Shown here in pieces: positions 27,942 through 36,853 of a DNA stretch of 64,000 nucleotides (its first letter is position 1; each line of letters begins with the position of its first letter). The translations under genes and the position numbers were made by a program. Where the stretch lies: the NCBI RefSeq assembly GCF_003977755.1, contig NZ_RQWN01000001.1:760995-824994 (forward strand), in the 5' to 3' direction. The stretch is from Haloterrigena salifodinae (GTDB taxonomy: Archaea; Halobacteriota; Halobacteria; Halobacteriales; Natrialbaceae). The notes below the pieces were generated by a model, which was not told the origin of the DNA, did not search any database, and saw only the letters and a program-made list of their open reading frames with translations.

Positions 27942-30851
27942 TTACTCCGTGAAGGTGATCCAGCCGTCAGGCGCGTGGGCTTTCACGTCGTTCATCGCCT
28001 CGCGAGCCTCGGTGCGGTTCTCGTAGGTCTGGGTGCTCTCGGCCATCGTCGTCCCGTACTCGTCGATCAGCTGCCAGACCCAGCCGTCGCCACCCTCGGC
28101 GGTGTGGAGTTCGAAGGAGACGCTGTCGATCTCGAGGATGCTCGCCTCGGCGATCAGTTCGCAGACGTCCTCGAGGGCCGCGCGGGCGGCTTCGGTCGAC
28201 GCGTGCGCTTCGGTGCCGCTCGCGATGGTGCGGCCGTCCTCGTCGATGAGCCGCCACTGCCAGCGGCCGTCCTCGTCGGCGACCAGTTCGAACGAGGCGA
28301 CGTCGAAGTCGACGCGGCCGGCCATCGGCGCCAGCTGGCGCACGGATTCGATATCGTCGAGCACGGCGGCCTTGGACGCCCCTGCGCCGACCGCGCTCGC
28401 GATCACTTCGCGCTCGCGGTCGACGAGTTCCCACGACCAGCCGTCGTCGCGGTCCAGTCGGATCGCGGCGTCCTCGATGGCGAAGATAGGCGCGTCGGCG
28501 ACGTGGGTCTGCAGCGCTTCGACCCCGCCGACGGCGCCGTCGCGGTCGTCGTAGGTGACCGTCGAGTCGGCGACCTCCTCGCGGTCACGGTCGAGCAGCC
28601 GCCAGTGCCAGCCGCCGCTGTCGTAGAGCTGGACGGCGACCTCGCCGATCGCGTGTGTGCGGGCCGACGCGGCCGACTCGCGAACGTCGTCTAAGTCCGC
28701 GACGAGTTCGTCCCGGGTGGCGTGGGTTTCCCCGGCCTCCGCGACGGTCTCGCCCGAGGGCAGAACGAAACGCCACTGCCAGTCCTCGTCCGCGTAGGGC
28801 TGGAAGATCGCGTCGTCCATCGTCCGGACGTCCGAATCGAGGTGCTCGAGCAGTCGGTTCATCGCCTGGCGGGCGGCGCCGCGGGTGGGGTGGGTCGCGG
28901 GATCTTCGGCGACGAGTTTGCCGGCCTCGTCGATGAGCCGCCAGCCCCACTCGTCGTCCTCGTTGACGAACAGTTCGAAGGCGGCGGTCTCGATCTCGAG
29001 CAGTTCGGCCTCCGGGGCCTGTTCCTTGAGCGTCATCATCGCTTCGGCGGCCTCGCCGCGGGAGGTGTGTTCCTCCCCGCTGTCGGCCAGCACGTTGCCG
29101 TCCTCGTCGATGAGCCGCCAGCGCCACTCGCCGTCGTCGGCCTCGTAGACCTGGAACGCGGCGTGTTCGAACTCGATGAGATCGGCCTCGCTGGCCTGCT
29201 GGCGAACGCGCTCGATGGCCTCGGTCGCCGACTCGGCGTCGGGGTGGGGCTCGGTGCTCGCGGCGACGACGTCGCGGTCCTCCGTGACGAGCCGCCAGTT
29301 CCAGTCGGGACCGGGCGGCGTCTGGTCCGCCACCTCGTCGAACTCGAGTTCGGTGCCACCGTCGGCCATCGCCTCGTCGACCGCCGCCGGGAGATCGTCA
29401 CCGTCGTCCGCGGCGGCCGATAGTTCGTTTTCCGCGGGGTAGATCTCGTATTCCGCGTCGTCGATTTCGACGACATCGGCGTCGCGGACGTGGTCGCCGA
29501 ACCGATCGGCGCCCGCTTCGACGGCCCCGCGGGCCGTCGTCTCGGTCGGACTCCGGGCGACGACGTGTTCGGACTCGTCGACGAGCCGCCAGCGCCACTG
29601 CGAGCCCGACTCGTAGCACTCGTAGGTCGGCTCCCCAGCGACCGTGACGGCGGCCGACTCGAGCGCGGGGAGCAGCGCTTCGGCGGCCGCCTCGGCGTCC
29701 CGGCGGGAGTCGTAGGCGTCGGAGGCAGTTGCGACGACTTCGTCGCGGTCGTCGACGAACCGCCACGTCCAGTTCCCGGCGCGCTCGACGAGTTCGACGC
29801 CGACGTGCTCGACATCGAGCAAGCGAGCCCGGTCGAACCGCTCGGCGAACGTCTGTGCGGCCTCTTCGGCGGCCTCCTGCGTTCGGTGGCCGGTATCGGT
29901 CGAGGCCAGCGGCGTTCGCTCGTCGTCGACCAGTTGCCAGTACCACTGGTCGCGCCGTTCCTCATAGGTGAACGCCGCGCCCTCGATTTCGATGACGTCG
30001 GCCTCCGGACCGCGGTCCTTGAGGAAGCTGACCGAGTTTTCGGCGCCGTCGCGTTCCTCGAACTCGCCGGTGCTGGCGCCGACGACGCTGCCGTCGTCGC
30101 GAGCCAGCGTCCACTGCCAGGTACCGTCGCGATCCTCGTAGAGTCGGAACGCGGAAGTGGTCAGTTCCATCAGCCCCGCGGAGCTGATCTGGGACTGGAC
30201 GCGCTCGATGCTCTCGGTCGCCTCGGGTCGCGTGACCGCGCTGTCGTTGCTCGCCGCCAGCGCCTCGAGGTGGAGGACGTGCCACTGCCAGTCGCCGTCC
30301 TCGTCGCGGAAGACGGCGAACTGGGCACCCTCCATCGCGTCGCCGGTCATGATCTCCGGATCGTCGGTCGCCCCCTCCTCCTCGACGAACATCCCCTTCT
30401 GGCCAGTCAGAATGGGAACGAGAGCGGTGACACCCGCGATCAGTCCGATCCCGAGCGTGTAGACGGAGATGACCTGAACGCTGTAGTCGGTTCCCAGATC
30501 CCGCCAGTTGTTGGGGTAGGCCCAGCCGAAAAAGACGACGCCGCCGAGTGCGACCAGCAGTCCGAGCGCGCTCGCGTAGATCCCGATCCTGCGCACCGGG
30601 AGCATCAAGACGATGCCGAACAGACAGAGCGCTAGCCCCGTCGCCGCGGTGATGCCGGAGATTCTGATCAGGGTGTACGAGCCCGCGCTACCGGCGTAGC
30701 CGATGACGTAGGTAAAAATGCCGGCCGCTCCGAGCAGGTAGCCCACGATGAACACCCAGTAGCCGTAGACGTCCTTGCTCGAGTCGGGTTCACCGACGTA
30801 GTGTTCGTACAGCCGAAACAAGTTTTGGTGAATTTCACTCGGGGAAGACAT
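27942..30851 (-). CDS. Membrane protein with 13 tandem DUF1508-like repeats
   Basis: 969 residues. Residues 1-150 hold four membrane segments (about 31-51, 61-83, 91-110 and 126-148). From about residue 177 to the end I count 13 consecutive units of 57-60 residues, each starting with a hydrophobic strand plus an acidic turn, a W-x-W pair (for example DWQWHV, EWRWRLIDEDG, RWQWRLIDEDG), a VVA-S/T strand and a helix like EAAEEAAQTF. This is the YegP/DUF1508 pattern, normally present once or twice per protein. The sixth unit carries a ~40-residue acidic insertion. The repeats are acidic and probably cytoplasmic or surface-exposed. Function unknown. It lies between the two archaeal CoA-pathway genes on the same strand. 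Confidence 0.88.
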   Translation of the reverse strand: MSSPSEIHQNLFRLYEHYVGEPDSSKDVYGYWVFIVGYLLGAAGIFTYVIGYAGSAGSYTLIRISGITAATGLALCLFGIVLMLPVRRIGIYASALGLLVALGGVVFFGWAYPNNWRDLGTDYSVQVISVYTLGIGLIAGVTALVPILTGQKGMFVEEEGATDDPEIMTGDAMEGAQFAVFRDEDGDWQWHVLHLEALAASNDSAVTRPEATESIERVQSQISSAGLMELTTSAFRLYEDRDGTWQWTLARDDGSVVGASTGEFEERDGAENSVSFLKDRGPEADVIEIEGAAFTYEERRDQWYWQLVDDERTPLASTDTGHRTQEAAEEAAQTFAERFDRARLLDVEHVGVELVERAGNWTWRFVDDRDEVVATASDAYDSRRDAEAAAEALLPALESAAVTVAGEPTYECYESGSQWRWRLVDESEHVVARSPTETTARGAVEAGADRFGDHVRDADVVEIDDAEYEIYPAENELSAAADDGDDLPAAVDEAMADGGTELEFDEVADQTPPGPDWNWRLVTEDRDVVAASTEPHPDAESATEAIERVRQQASEADLIEFEHAAFQVYEADDGEWRWRLIDEDGNVLADSGEEHTSRGEAAEAMMTLKEQAPEAELLEIETAAFELFVNEDDEWGWRLIDEAGKLVAEDPATHPTRGAARQAMNRLLEHLDSDVRTMDDAIFQPYADEDWQWRFVLPSGETVAEAGETHATRDELVADLDDVRESAASARTHAIGEVAVQLYDSGGWHWRLLDRDREEVADSTVTYDDRDGAVGGVEALQTHVADAPIFAIEDAAIRLDRDDGWSWELVDREREVIASAVGAGASKAAVLDDIESVRQLAPMAGRVDFDVASFELVADEDGRWQWRLIDEDGRTIASGTEAHASTEAARAALEDVCELIAEASILEIDSVSFELHTAEGGDGWVWQLIDEYGTTMAESTQTYENRTEAREAMNDVKAHAPDGWITFTE

Positions 30852-31170
30852 TCGGAAACTTGAACAGATAACTGAAACCCATCATAATAAAGCTCCGGCC
30901 ACCAAACTTATCGCTGACACATAACTCAAAAAATATATTTGGCTTGTTCGGAAACTACCTCAGAACCACACTCAAAGCCCTAACTCGTATACTCAGCATC
31001 CAAACATACTGAAAGTGAGTCTATTATTCTCGGCTCTGGGGATAGAATGAAAGGATGTGCGCGGGGAGCAACGAGAGGATTTCAACTCGGGTGGATTCCG
31101 TCGCAAACGGTGGCTCGCCGAATAGAGGTGTGTTATCTGATAGGAACGGCTGATATGTAACGGACGGCGG
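30852..31170. other. AT-rich intergenic region before the repeat protein
   Basis: About 320 bases between the DUF1508 repeat gene and pantoate kinase. The part next to the repeat gene (30880-31030) is strikingly AT-rich for this genome. It contains a TATA-like TATTATG on the minus strand near 30885, placed to serve the repeat gene, so that gene probably has its own promoter. I saw no gene or RNA. Confidence 0.5.
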
Positions 31171-32004
31171 TTACTTCAGCATCGCGCCCGCCGGATGGGT
31201 CGCACAGACGGTCGGCTCGTAGCCCGCGTCGGAGAGCCCCGTGCCGAACGCGAAGACGGTTTCGCCGAGCATCGCCATCGAGGCCTGGCCGTCGACCTCC
31301 GTGACGTCGCCGATCGTTCGCGCGACCTGCTCGGTCAACAGCTCCGCTTCGCGGGCGAACAGCCGCGAGGCGTACATAAAGGAGAGTAGCGTCGGCTCCT
31401 CGACGACCCGTGACAGCGCCTGCTTGCCGGCCGCCGAGAGCCGGTCGGTCTCGCCCGAGAGGACGTCGGCCGTCGAGAGTTCCCCGAACGTCACGTACTC
31501 GACGCGCGCCCGTGCGGGAATCGCGTCCAGCTTGTTCACCTGCGGCCCGCCCGGTTCGAGTCGAATCGGGACGCCGCCGCGGGCCTGGGCGACCACGTCA
31601 CCCAGCCCGGTCCCGGCCTGCACTTCCGCCCCGTGGGCGATCGTCACGAGTTCGTTCCAGGAGAGGTCGCGTTCGAACACGCGGTTGGCCGCCAGCGCCG
31701 TCCCCAGCGCCATCGCCCCCGAGACGCCGAAGCCCGCACCCAGCGGCAGGTCCGACTCGGCCTCGACGCGGGCCGTAACCGCGAGCGTCTCGAGGACGGT
31801 CTCGACGGCGTCGATCTCGAGCGTCGTCCCGTCGAGGACGATCGTCGATGCCGCCTCGTCGGTCGGTTCGACCGTTACCTCGACGCCGTCCGTAAGCGTC
31901 ACTCCCGCGCCGCGAGAGCCCGCCTCGGTCGGATCGTCGTCTGGGTGAGCGCTGAAAAAGCCCGTGATATGCCCCGGTACGAACGCCATCGCCTCCTCGC
32001 GCAT
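31171..32004 (-). CDS. Pantoate kinase (GHMP family)
   Basis: 277 residues from ATG 32004 (MREEAMAFVPGH); ATG 31989 five codons later is possible. The archaeal pantoate kinase start FVPGHITGFFSAH is clear. The GHMP ATP-binding motif is PLGAGFGVSGAMALGTALAA (PxGxGxGxSG), and a third motif lies near ASMAMLGETVFAFGTG. It phosphorylates pantoate to 4-phosphopantoate, which the ligase at 26977-27756 then joins to beta-alanine on the way to coenzyme A. It is separated from that ligase by the DUF1508 repeat gene, so an operon is unlikely unless transcription runs through. Confidence 0.9.
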   Translation of the reverse strand: MREEAMAFVPGHITGFFSAHPDDDPTEAGSRGAGVTLTDGVEVTVEPTDEAASTIVLDGTTLEIDAVETVLETLAVTARVEAESDLPLGAGFGVSGAMALGTALAANRVFERDLSWNELVTIAHGAEVQAGTGLGDVVAQARGGVPIRLEPGGPQVNKLDAIPARARVEYVTFGELSTADVLSGETDRLSAAGKQALSRVVEEPTLLSFMYASRLFAREAELLTEQVARTIGDVTEVDGQASMAMLGETVFAFGTGLSDAGYEPTVCATHPAGAMLK

Positions 32005-32310
32005 TGCCCCCCGATTACGACTCGGACGACATAACGTTGTAGATTCGGTCATTTCCGCGGCCCCACTCGGATCCGGTACCGCGGTCACTCGACGGCGGAC
32101 CCTCGTCGCACCGCTCGCGCGTTCGCCGTCGAACTGCCCCTCCACACGGCGGTTGCCCGTTCTCGAGAGCGAACCGTCCCGCCATCGCGTGGCGTCTCGA
32201 ACTCGAACGCGTCGAGTAGCGGGGCACTCTAATACACTAACTGCGACATTTTATGTTTCATCCTAGAAGTTAGAATTAAATATGTAATCTAAAAATGTAC
32301 TGAATGGGTT
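32005..32310. other. Intergenic region between pantoate kinase and the exported hydrolase
   Basis: About 300 bases between divergent genes. The right end (32230-32310) is AT-rich and holds ATTAAATA at 32275-32282, about 32 bp before the hydrolase ATG, a good TATA box. A frame continuing pantoate kinase upstream to 32145 is Arg-rich and not part of the family. No other gene seen. Confidence 0.5.
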
Positions 32311-33192
32311 ATGACGGATACCACCACTCTGGAACGATCGGAATCGACCGATGATCGGACCGCTACGAGTCGACGAACGCTGCTGCAGGCGGCCGGAACG
32401 ACGGTCGTCGGCGGCGCCGGACTGGCCGCCGTGTCCGGTTCGGCGTCGGCACAGGTCCTCGGTCCCGACGTCATCGGAATCGACGACGGCCTGCTCGGTT
32501 GGAGCGCCGACGGCAGCCTCCCGGTCACGGACGAACTGCTCGTGTTCATCCACGGCTGGTTCGGCGACACCACCGTCTCGAGTCAGGCCTCGAGCGTCGA
32601 GAGTTCCCTCGTGTCGGGCGGCTATTCGCCCAACGAGACGGTCGCTATCGAGTGGCCCGCGACCAACTTCAACTACATCGGTGCGGAAGCCGACACGGAG
32701 AACGTCGGCGAGGTTATGGCCGGCCTCATCGAGGAGTTCTACGATAGCGGCGGCGGCAACGTTCGACTGGTCGGCCACTCGCTGGGCGGTCGCTGCGTCC
32801 TCTGGACCGCGACCAAACTTAGTAGCGGCTACCAGATCGAGACCGTCGCCCCGCTGGGCGCGGCCGCCGCCGGATCGGAAGTCTGCGGCAGTCCGTGGAA
32901 CGCCGGTCTGGACAATACCTGCGAGGTCCGCAACTACCACTCGAACAACGACTCGACGGTCGGCAGCGCCTACGGCGGCTTCGGTGATACGGCCCTCGGG
33001 ACCGAGGGAGCCGGCTGCGATCCCGCCCCGAACTACACGGACGTCGACGTCACCGCCAGCGTCGGCAGCCACCTCTCATATCTGGGCGACTCGATGGTCG
33101 GTAACGACCTCGCCGACGCTATCAACAGCGGTTCCTGTGACAGCAATACCGGCGGCGACGACGACGGAGACGACGGTTGGGGCTGGTTCTAA
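32311..33192 (+). CDS. Tat-exported lipase-like alpha/beta hydrolase
   Basis: 293 residues. The N-terminus has a Tat signal: TSRRTLLQAAG, a hydrophobic stretch and a likely cleavage after GSASA near residue 47. The mature part has the oxyanion-turn FIHGWFGDT and the lipase elbow LVGHSLGGR with the nucleophile serine; the acid and histidine are likely in the HSNNDSTVG and VGSHLSYL regions. The end is a Gly/Asp-rich tail (TGGDDDGDDGWGWF). Four cysteines in the second half could form disulfides. It is probably a secreted lipase or esterase; substrate unknown. Its 3' side is followed by the repeat field. Confidence 0.82.
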   Translation: MTDTTTLERSESTDDRTATSRRTLLQAAGTTVVGGAGLAAVSGSASAQVLGPDVIGIDDGLLGWSADGSLPVTDELLVFIHGWFGDTTVSSQASSVESSLVSGGYSPNETVAIEWPATNFNYIGAEADTENVGEVMAGLIEEFYDSGGGNVRLVGHSLGGRCVLWTATKLSSGYQIETVAPLGAAAAGSEVCGSPWNAGLDNTCEVRNYHSNNDSTVGSAYGGFGDTALGTEGAGCDPAPNYTDVDVTASVGSHLSYLGDSMVGNDLADAINSGSCDSNTGGDDDGDDGWGWF

Positions 33193-33395
33193 CGTCCGAT
33201 AGCGCCCGCCGTGAACCGCGACTCCGAGCGCCCGCCTCGATTTTTCGCGACGTTCCGTCGTTCCCGTCTCGGTAGCACACTCGTTTACGATTCGATAGCG
33301 ATGCGACTACCGGGGTACGTAGCCGCATACGGCGAGAAATGCCGGCGATGGCGCGTGAACACCGTTGACTCGCCTGCTCGTCCAACGAGCCCCCG

Positions 33396-33842
33396 CTCGA
33401 CAGTGGCGCCGTCGCCGTACGGCGACAGGCGTTGCCGGTCCTGCGAGACTCCTCTTCGCTCACGGGTCATCGCTCCTCGTTCGCTACTCGAGGCCTCCCT
33501 TCGGTCAGCCTCGCACCGCTCGTCTCGCTGGCTCTCAGGTCTGTCGCCTATGGCGACAGACGCTGACGATCTCGAGGAAACGCACTCGCGCTACGCGCTC
33601 GTGGTTTCCACGCGCTCTCAACGTCTTCGTCTACGGGCTCAGACGTTGACGATCTCGCGGGAACAGCGAGAGACTCACTCCGTTCGTCTCTCTGGCACCC
33701 ACTCGACAGTTGCGCCGTCGCCTTACGGCGATAGGCGCTGCCGGTCTCGAGGAAACGCACTCGCGCTATGCGCTCGTGGTTTCCACGCGCTCTCAACGTC
33801 TTCGCCTACGGGCTCAGACGTTGACGATCTCGCGGGAACAGC
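33396..33842. repeat. Repeat and palindrome field overlapping the aspS 3' end
   Basis: A 97-bp direct repeat occurs at 33571-33667 and 33746-33842 with only two mismatches; the second copy contains the last 12 codons and stop of aspS. A 45-bp module at 33396-33440 recurs at 33702-33746 with four differences. Inside are hairpins: GTCGCC-GTAC-GGCGAC (first 45-bp copy), TCTGTCGCC-TAT-GGCGACAGA (33540-33560), CAACGTCT/AGACGTTG (33619-33648 and 33794-33823) and AGAGAC/GTCTCT (about 33670-33691). The motif CTCCCTTCGGTC (33495-33506) is shared with the purF repeat cluster. No gene is supported in 33193-33805. Confidence 0.8.
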
Positions 33843-35110
33843 ACAGCTTCTCGGATGTTGTCCAGTCCGAGGAGCGTCATGATCAGGCGCTCGCCGCCGA
33901 GGCCGAAGCCGGCGTGGGGCGGCATGCCGTACTTGAACATCTTCGTGTAGTACTCGAACTGGTCGGGGTCGAGTCCCTGCTGTTCGAAGCCTTCGATGAG
34001 CTTCTCGTGGCGGTGCTCGCGCTGACCGCCCGAAACCAATTCCATGCGCGGGTGCATCAGGTCGAAGCCGGTCGACAGTTCGGCGTCGTCGTCGTGGTCC
34101 TTGATGTAGAACGGCTTGATCTCGCTGGGCCAGTCGGTGATGAAGTAGTGGCCGCCGACGTCCTGTCCGAGGGCCTCCTCGGCCGGCGTCGAGAGGTCGT
34201 CGCCCCAGACGAGCTGCTCGTCGAGTTCGCCCGTTGCGTTGATGCGCTCGATGGCCTCCTCGTAGCTGATGCGCGGGAAGTCGCCCTCGGGGACTTCGAA
34301 CTCGTCCGCGATGCCGATCGCCTCGAGTTCGTCGCCGAAGTTCTCCTGGACCGCCTCGTAGGCCGACTTGACGACGCCTTCGGCGACGTCCATGGCGTCC
34401 TGGTGGTCGCAGAACGCGCCCTCGAAGTCGATCGAGGTCGCCTCGTTGAGGTGTCGCGGCGTGTTGTGCTCTTCGGCGCGGAAGATCGGCCCGATCTCGA
34501 AGACGCGTTCGACGTTCGAGCCCGCGATGAGCTGCTTGAACAGCTGCGGGGACTGGTTCATGAAGGCCTCCTCGCCGAAGTAAGTGATCGGGAAGAGCTC
34601 GGTACCGCCCTCGGTCCCGGTGGCGACGATCTTCGGCGTGTTGATCTCCGTACAGTCGAACTCGCGGAATTGATCGCGAACCGCGTTCAGGACGCCCGAG
34701 CGGATCTCGAAGACGGACTGGACGTCCTCCTTCCGGAGGTCGAGCGTCCGGTTGTCGAGTCGCGTCGAGAGGTCGGCGTCGACCTTCCCCGACGGGTCCA
34801 GCGGCAGTTCGGGGTCCGCGGGCGCGACGACCTCGACCGATTCGGGCGTGACCTCGACGCCTGTCGGCGCGCGCGGCTCTTCTTCGACGGCGCCGGAGAC
34901 TTTGACGACGCTCTCGCGGGAGGCGTCGAGTCCCGTCTCGACCAGGTCGTCATCCATCTCGTCCTTCTCGAACTTGATCTGGATCTTGCCCGACGTGTCG
35001 CGGAGAATCAGGAAGGCGATCCCGCCGAGGTCGCGGATCTCGTGGACCCAGCCGGCGACGGTGACGTCGTCGCCCGGCTCGGCGTCAGCAGTGTAGGTTC
35101 GGTCCTGCAT
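33806..35110 (-). CDS. aspS: Aspartyl-tRNA synthetase
   Basis: 434 residues of the short archaeal class II form. The N-terminal OB-fold ([21 protein letters not shown]) binds the anticodon. Motif 2 is [20 protein letters not shown] and motif 3 is [16 protein letters not shown]. The C-terminus [15 protein letters not shown] is the normal archaeal end, so the repeat that covers its last codons has not damaged it. The start is the ATG at 35110, with a TATA-like CTTAAG about 27 bp upstream; an upstream start at 35134 is less likely. Whether it also charges tRNA(Asn) cannot be judged. It is divergent from the sirtuin gene. Confidence 0.95.
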   Translation of the reverse strand: MQDRTYTADAEPGDDVTVAGWVHEIRDLGGIAFLILRDTSGKIQIKFEKDEMDDDLVETGLDASRESVVKVSGAVEEEPRAPTGVEVTPESVEVVAPADPELPLDPSGKVDADLSTRLDNRTLDLRKEDVQSVFEIRSGVLNAVRDQFREFDCTEINTPKIVATGTEGGTELFPITYFGEEAFMNQSPQLFKQLIAGSNVERVFEIGPIFRAEEHNTPRHLNEATSIDFEGAFCDHQDAMDVAEGVVKSAYEAVQENFGDELEAIGIADEFEVPEGDFPRISYEEAIERINATGELDEQLVWGDDLSTPAEEALGQDVGGHYFITDWPSEIKPFYIKDHDDDAELSTGFDLMHPRMELVSGGQREHRHEKLIEGFEQQGLDPDQFEYYTKMFKYGMPPHAGFGLGGERLIMTLLGLDNIREAVLFPRDRQRLSP

Positions 35111-35284
35111 ACACCTCGATTCCGGTCGCCGCAACTTAAGCGCAATCGTTCGCGGCCGTTCGATTCGTGCGACGCTTACGCTCGTCCGTTCGCTCGAAGA
35201 CGGGCCGTCGACACCGCTCGAAGTGCGACCGAGCGGTCCCGGCCGCCCTCGAGTCGTGCGGTTGCAGTCGCACGCACCACGGCG

Positions 35285-35293
35285 AATTTTTAC
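35285..35293 (+). promoter_or_regulatory. TATA box of the sirtuin gene
   Basis: AATTTTTAC centred about 26 bp before ATG 35315, so this start is likely and the mRNA leaderless. It helps reject a much longer open frame that runs through from 33710 opposite aspS. Confidence 0.5.
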
Positions 35294-35314
35294 GATCCGC
35301 CCCGACCGTCCGGT

Positions 35315-36160
35315 ATGGACGACCTCGAGTCACTCGCCGCGGATATACAGAGCGCAGACACCGTCGTCGCGTTCACCGGCGCGGGTATCTCCGCACCCTC
35401 GGGCGTGCCGACGTTCCGGGGCGACGACGGCGTCTGGGAGAAGTTCGACGAAGGGCAGTTCACCTACGGTCGGTTCCGGAGCGATCCGGCGGGGTTCTGG
35501 ACTGATCGCGTCGACCTGCAGCGGGAACTGTTTGCCGAAGAGTACCAACCGAACACGGCCCACGACGCGCTGGCCGCGATGGGACGGGACGGCCACCTCG
35601 AGGCGATCCTCACGCAGAACACCGACGGATTACACGCGAAGGCCGCCGACGAGAATGCCGCGGGCCCGAGCGAGAACGACGACGAAAGCAGCGGCGGTCG
35701 AACGGACGAAGCCGCTGAAGCGGACGCCGAGACCGCAGCGGACAACACGACGCTCCTCGAGTTACACGGTAACGCCCGGCGCGTCCGCTGTACGGACTGC
35801 GGTCGGCGACGGGACGCCGATCCGATCTTCGACCGGGCCGCGAACGGCGAGTTGCCCCCGACCTGCGACTGCGGCGGCGTCTTCAAACCCGACGTCGTCC
35901 TCTTCGGCGAACAGCTACCGGGCGCGGTCATCCAGCGCGCCCGGTCGCTGGCCCGCGAGAGTGACGTCTTCCTCGCCATCGGCTCCTCGCTGGTCGTCGA
36001 GCCGGCCGCGTCGCTGCCCCGTCAGGCGGCGTCTACGGGGGCTACCGTCGGCATCGTCAACCTCGAGTCGACGCCGGTCGACGACGCGGCCGACCTGATC
36101 CGTCGCGAGGACGTGACCGAGGTACTGCCGCGGCTCCGGGAACTCCTCGAGACGCCGTAA
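35315..36160 (+). CDS. Sir2-family NAD-dependent protein deacylase
   Basis: 281 residues. The sirtuin motifs are complete: GAGISAPSG at 22-30, TQNTDGLH around 100-107, catalytic His151 in LELHGN, zinc cysteines 159, 162, 184 and 186, and [13 protein letters not shown]. Sirtuins remove acyl groups from lysines using NAD+. Unusual is an acidic, Ser/Ala-rich insertion at about 110-145, between TDGLH and the catalytic histidine strand, which probably loops out. Start fixed by the TATA box and the family N-terminus ([20 protein letters not shown]). Confidence 0.93.
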   Translation: MDDLESLAADIQSADTVVAFTGAGISAPSGVPTFRGDDGVWEKFDEGQFTYGRFRSDPAGFWTDRVDLQRELFAEEYQPNTAHDALAAMGRDGHLEAILTQNTDGLHAKAADENAAGPSENDDESSGGRTDEAAEADAETAADNTTLLELHGNARRVRCTDCGRRRDADPIFDRAANGELPPTCDCGGVFKPDVVLFGEQLPGAVIQRARSLARESDVFLAIGSSLVVEPAASLPRQAASTGATVGIVNLESTPVDDAADLIRREDVTEVLPRLRELLETP

Positions 36161-36244
36161 TGCCGGTTTCGAGCCGCTAGAAACGGCGGGGAAGCGGAGA
36201 GTGACAGTAACAACTCGGGAGCGAGCGGTTCCCGAGTCGGCGTT

Positions 36245-36457
36245 TTAGACCGACTGACCGAACGTCCCGACGAGGTCCCGGACGAGGAACGCCTCGCAGA
36301 TGGCCGGTGTCGTCGGCCGTCCGACGGAGTCGCTCGAGTCGATCGAGTGACCCGTTTCGACGAAGTGTTCGAGCGCCGCTTTCGAGCGCTCGTCGTCAAG
36401 GGCGTCGGTCTCGGTCCCAGGATCCGCGAACCAGTCGCACTCGAGGCAGTACTTCAT
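36245..36457 (-). CDS. Small haloarchaeal protein with Cys/His motif
   Basis: 70 residues. It begins MKYCLECDWFADPG with a CxxC pair, followed by ALEHFVETGHSIDSSD with two histidines nine residues apart (H31 and H37 region), which could complete a zinc site. The start codon overlaps the stop of the upstream HalOD1 gene by 4 bases (ATGA), so the two are probably translated together. No known function. The pair is convergent with the sirtuin gene. Confidence 0.7.
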   Translation of the reverse strand: MKYCLECDWFADPGTETDALDDERSKAALEHFVETGHSIDSSDSVGRPTTPAICEAFLVRDLVGTFGQSV

Positions 36458-36741
36458 CGCGAACGCTGTCGCTGCGGGTCGTGTTCCGGATCGATCCTCA
36501 CCTCGCCGTCGCTGTCGACGGTCACCTGTTTCCCGTCGTAAGCGAAGGTCACGCGGCCGTCGCGGGCGCTCTCAGCGTGCGTCGGTTCGAAGAGCGCGTC
36601 CAACGCCGCGGGGTCGACGCTCCGGAACAGCGGCGGCGACAGGTCCATCGGGTCGACGCCGTCGTGGGCGGCGACTTCGCGGACGACCCTGATCGACAGC
36701 GCTTCGCCGCTGGAAGGGGAGGGAGACTGGGCTGTCATCAT
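36454..36741 (-). CDS. HalOD1 output-domain protein
   Basis: 95 residues from the double Met at 36741/36738. The HalOD1 pattern is present: SIRVVREVAAHDGVDPMDLS, PLFRSVDPAALDALFEP and VTFAYDGKQVTVDSDGEVRI. The tail is Arg/Gln-rich. It forms a two-gene unit with the following small Cys/His protein (4-base overlap). It is similar in size to the other stand-alone HalOD1 protein at 25880-26167. Confidence 0.82.
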   Translation of the reverse strand: MMTAQSPSPSSGEALSIRVVREVAAHDGVDPMDLSPPLFRSVDPAALDALFEPTHAESARDGRVTFAYDGKQVTVDSDGEVRIDPEHDPQRQRSR

Positions 36742-36853
36742 CAGTATAAGGCCGCTGCAGCGGATAAGAATGACGGGCACGTTCCTTGTGAGACACCAGC
36801 AGCAAAGATTCGTTCTGGCCGGTCGCCACGCAACAAACTCGCGCTCGAATCGC

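Noticed and set aside
33396-33842. A CRISPR array
   Set aside because: Repeats are long (45 and 97 bp), only two copies each, with no regular spacers and no cas genes.
33710-36160. One long plus-strand reading frame covering 816 codons
   Set aside because: Its first two thirds lie opposite aspS and mirror its codons; only the part from 35315 matches the sirtuin family and it has its own TATA box.
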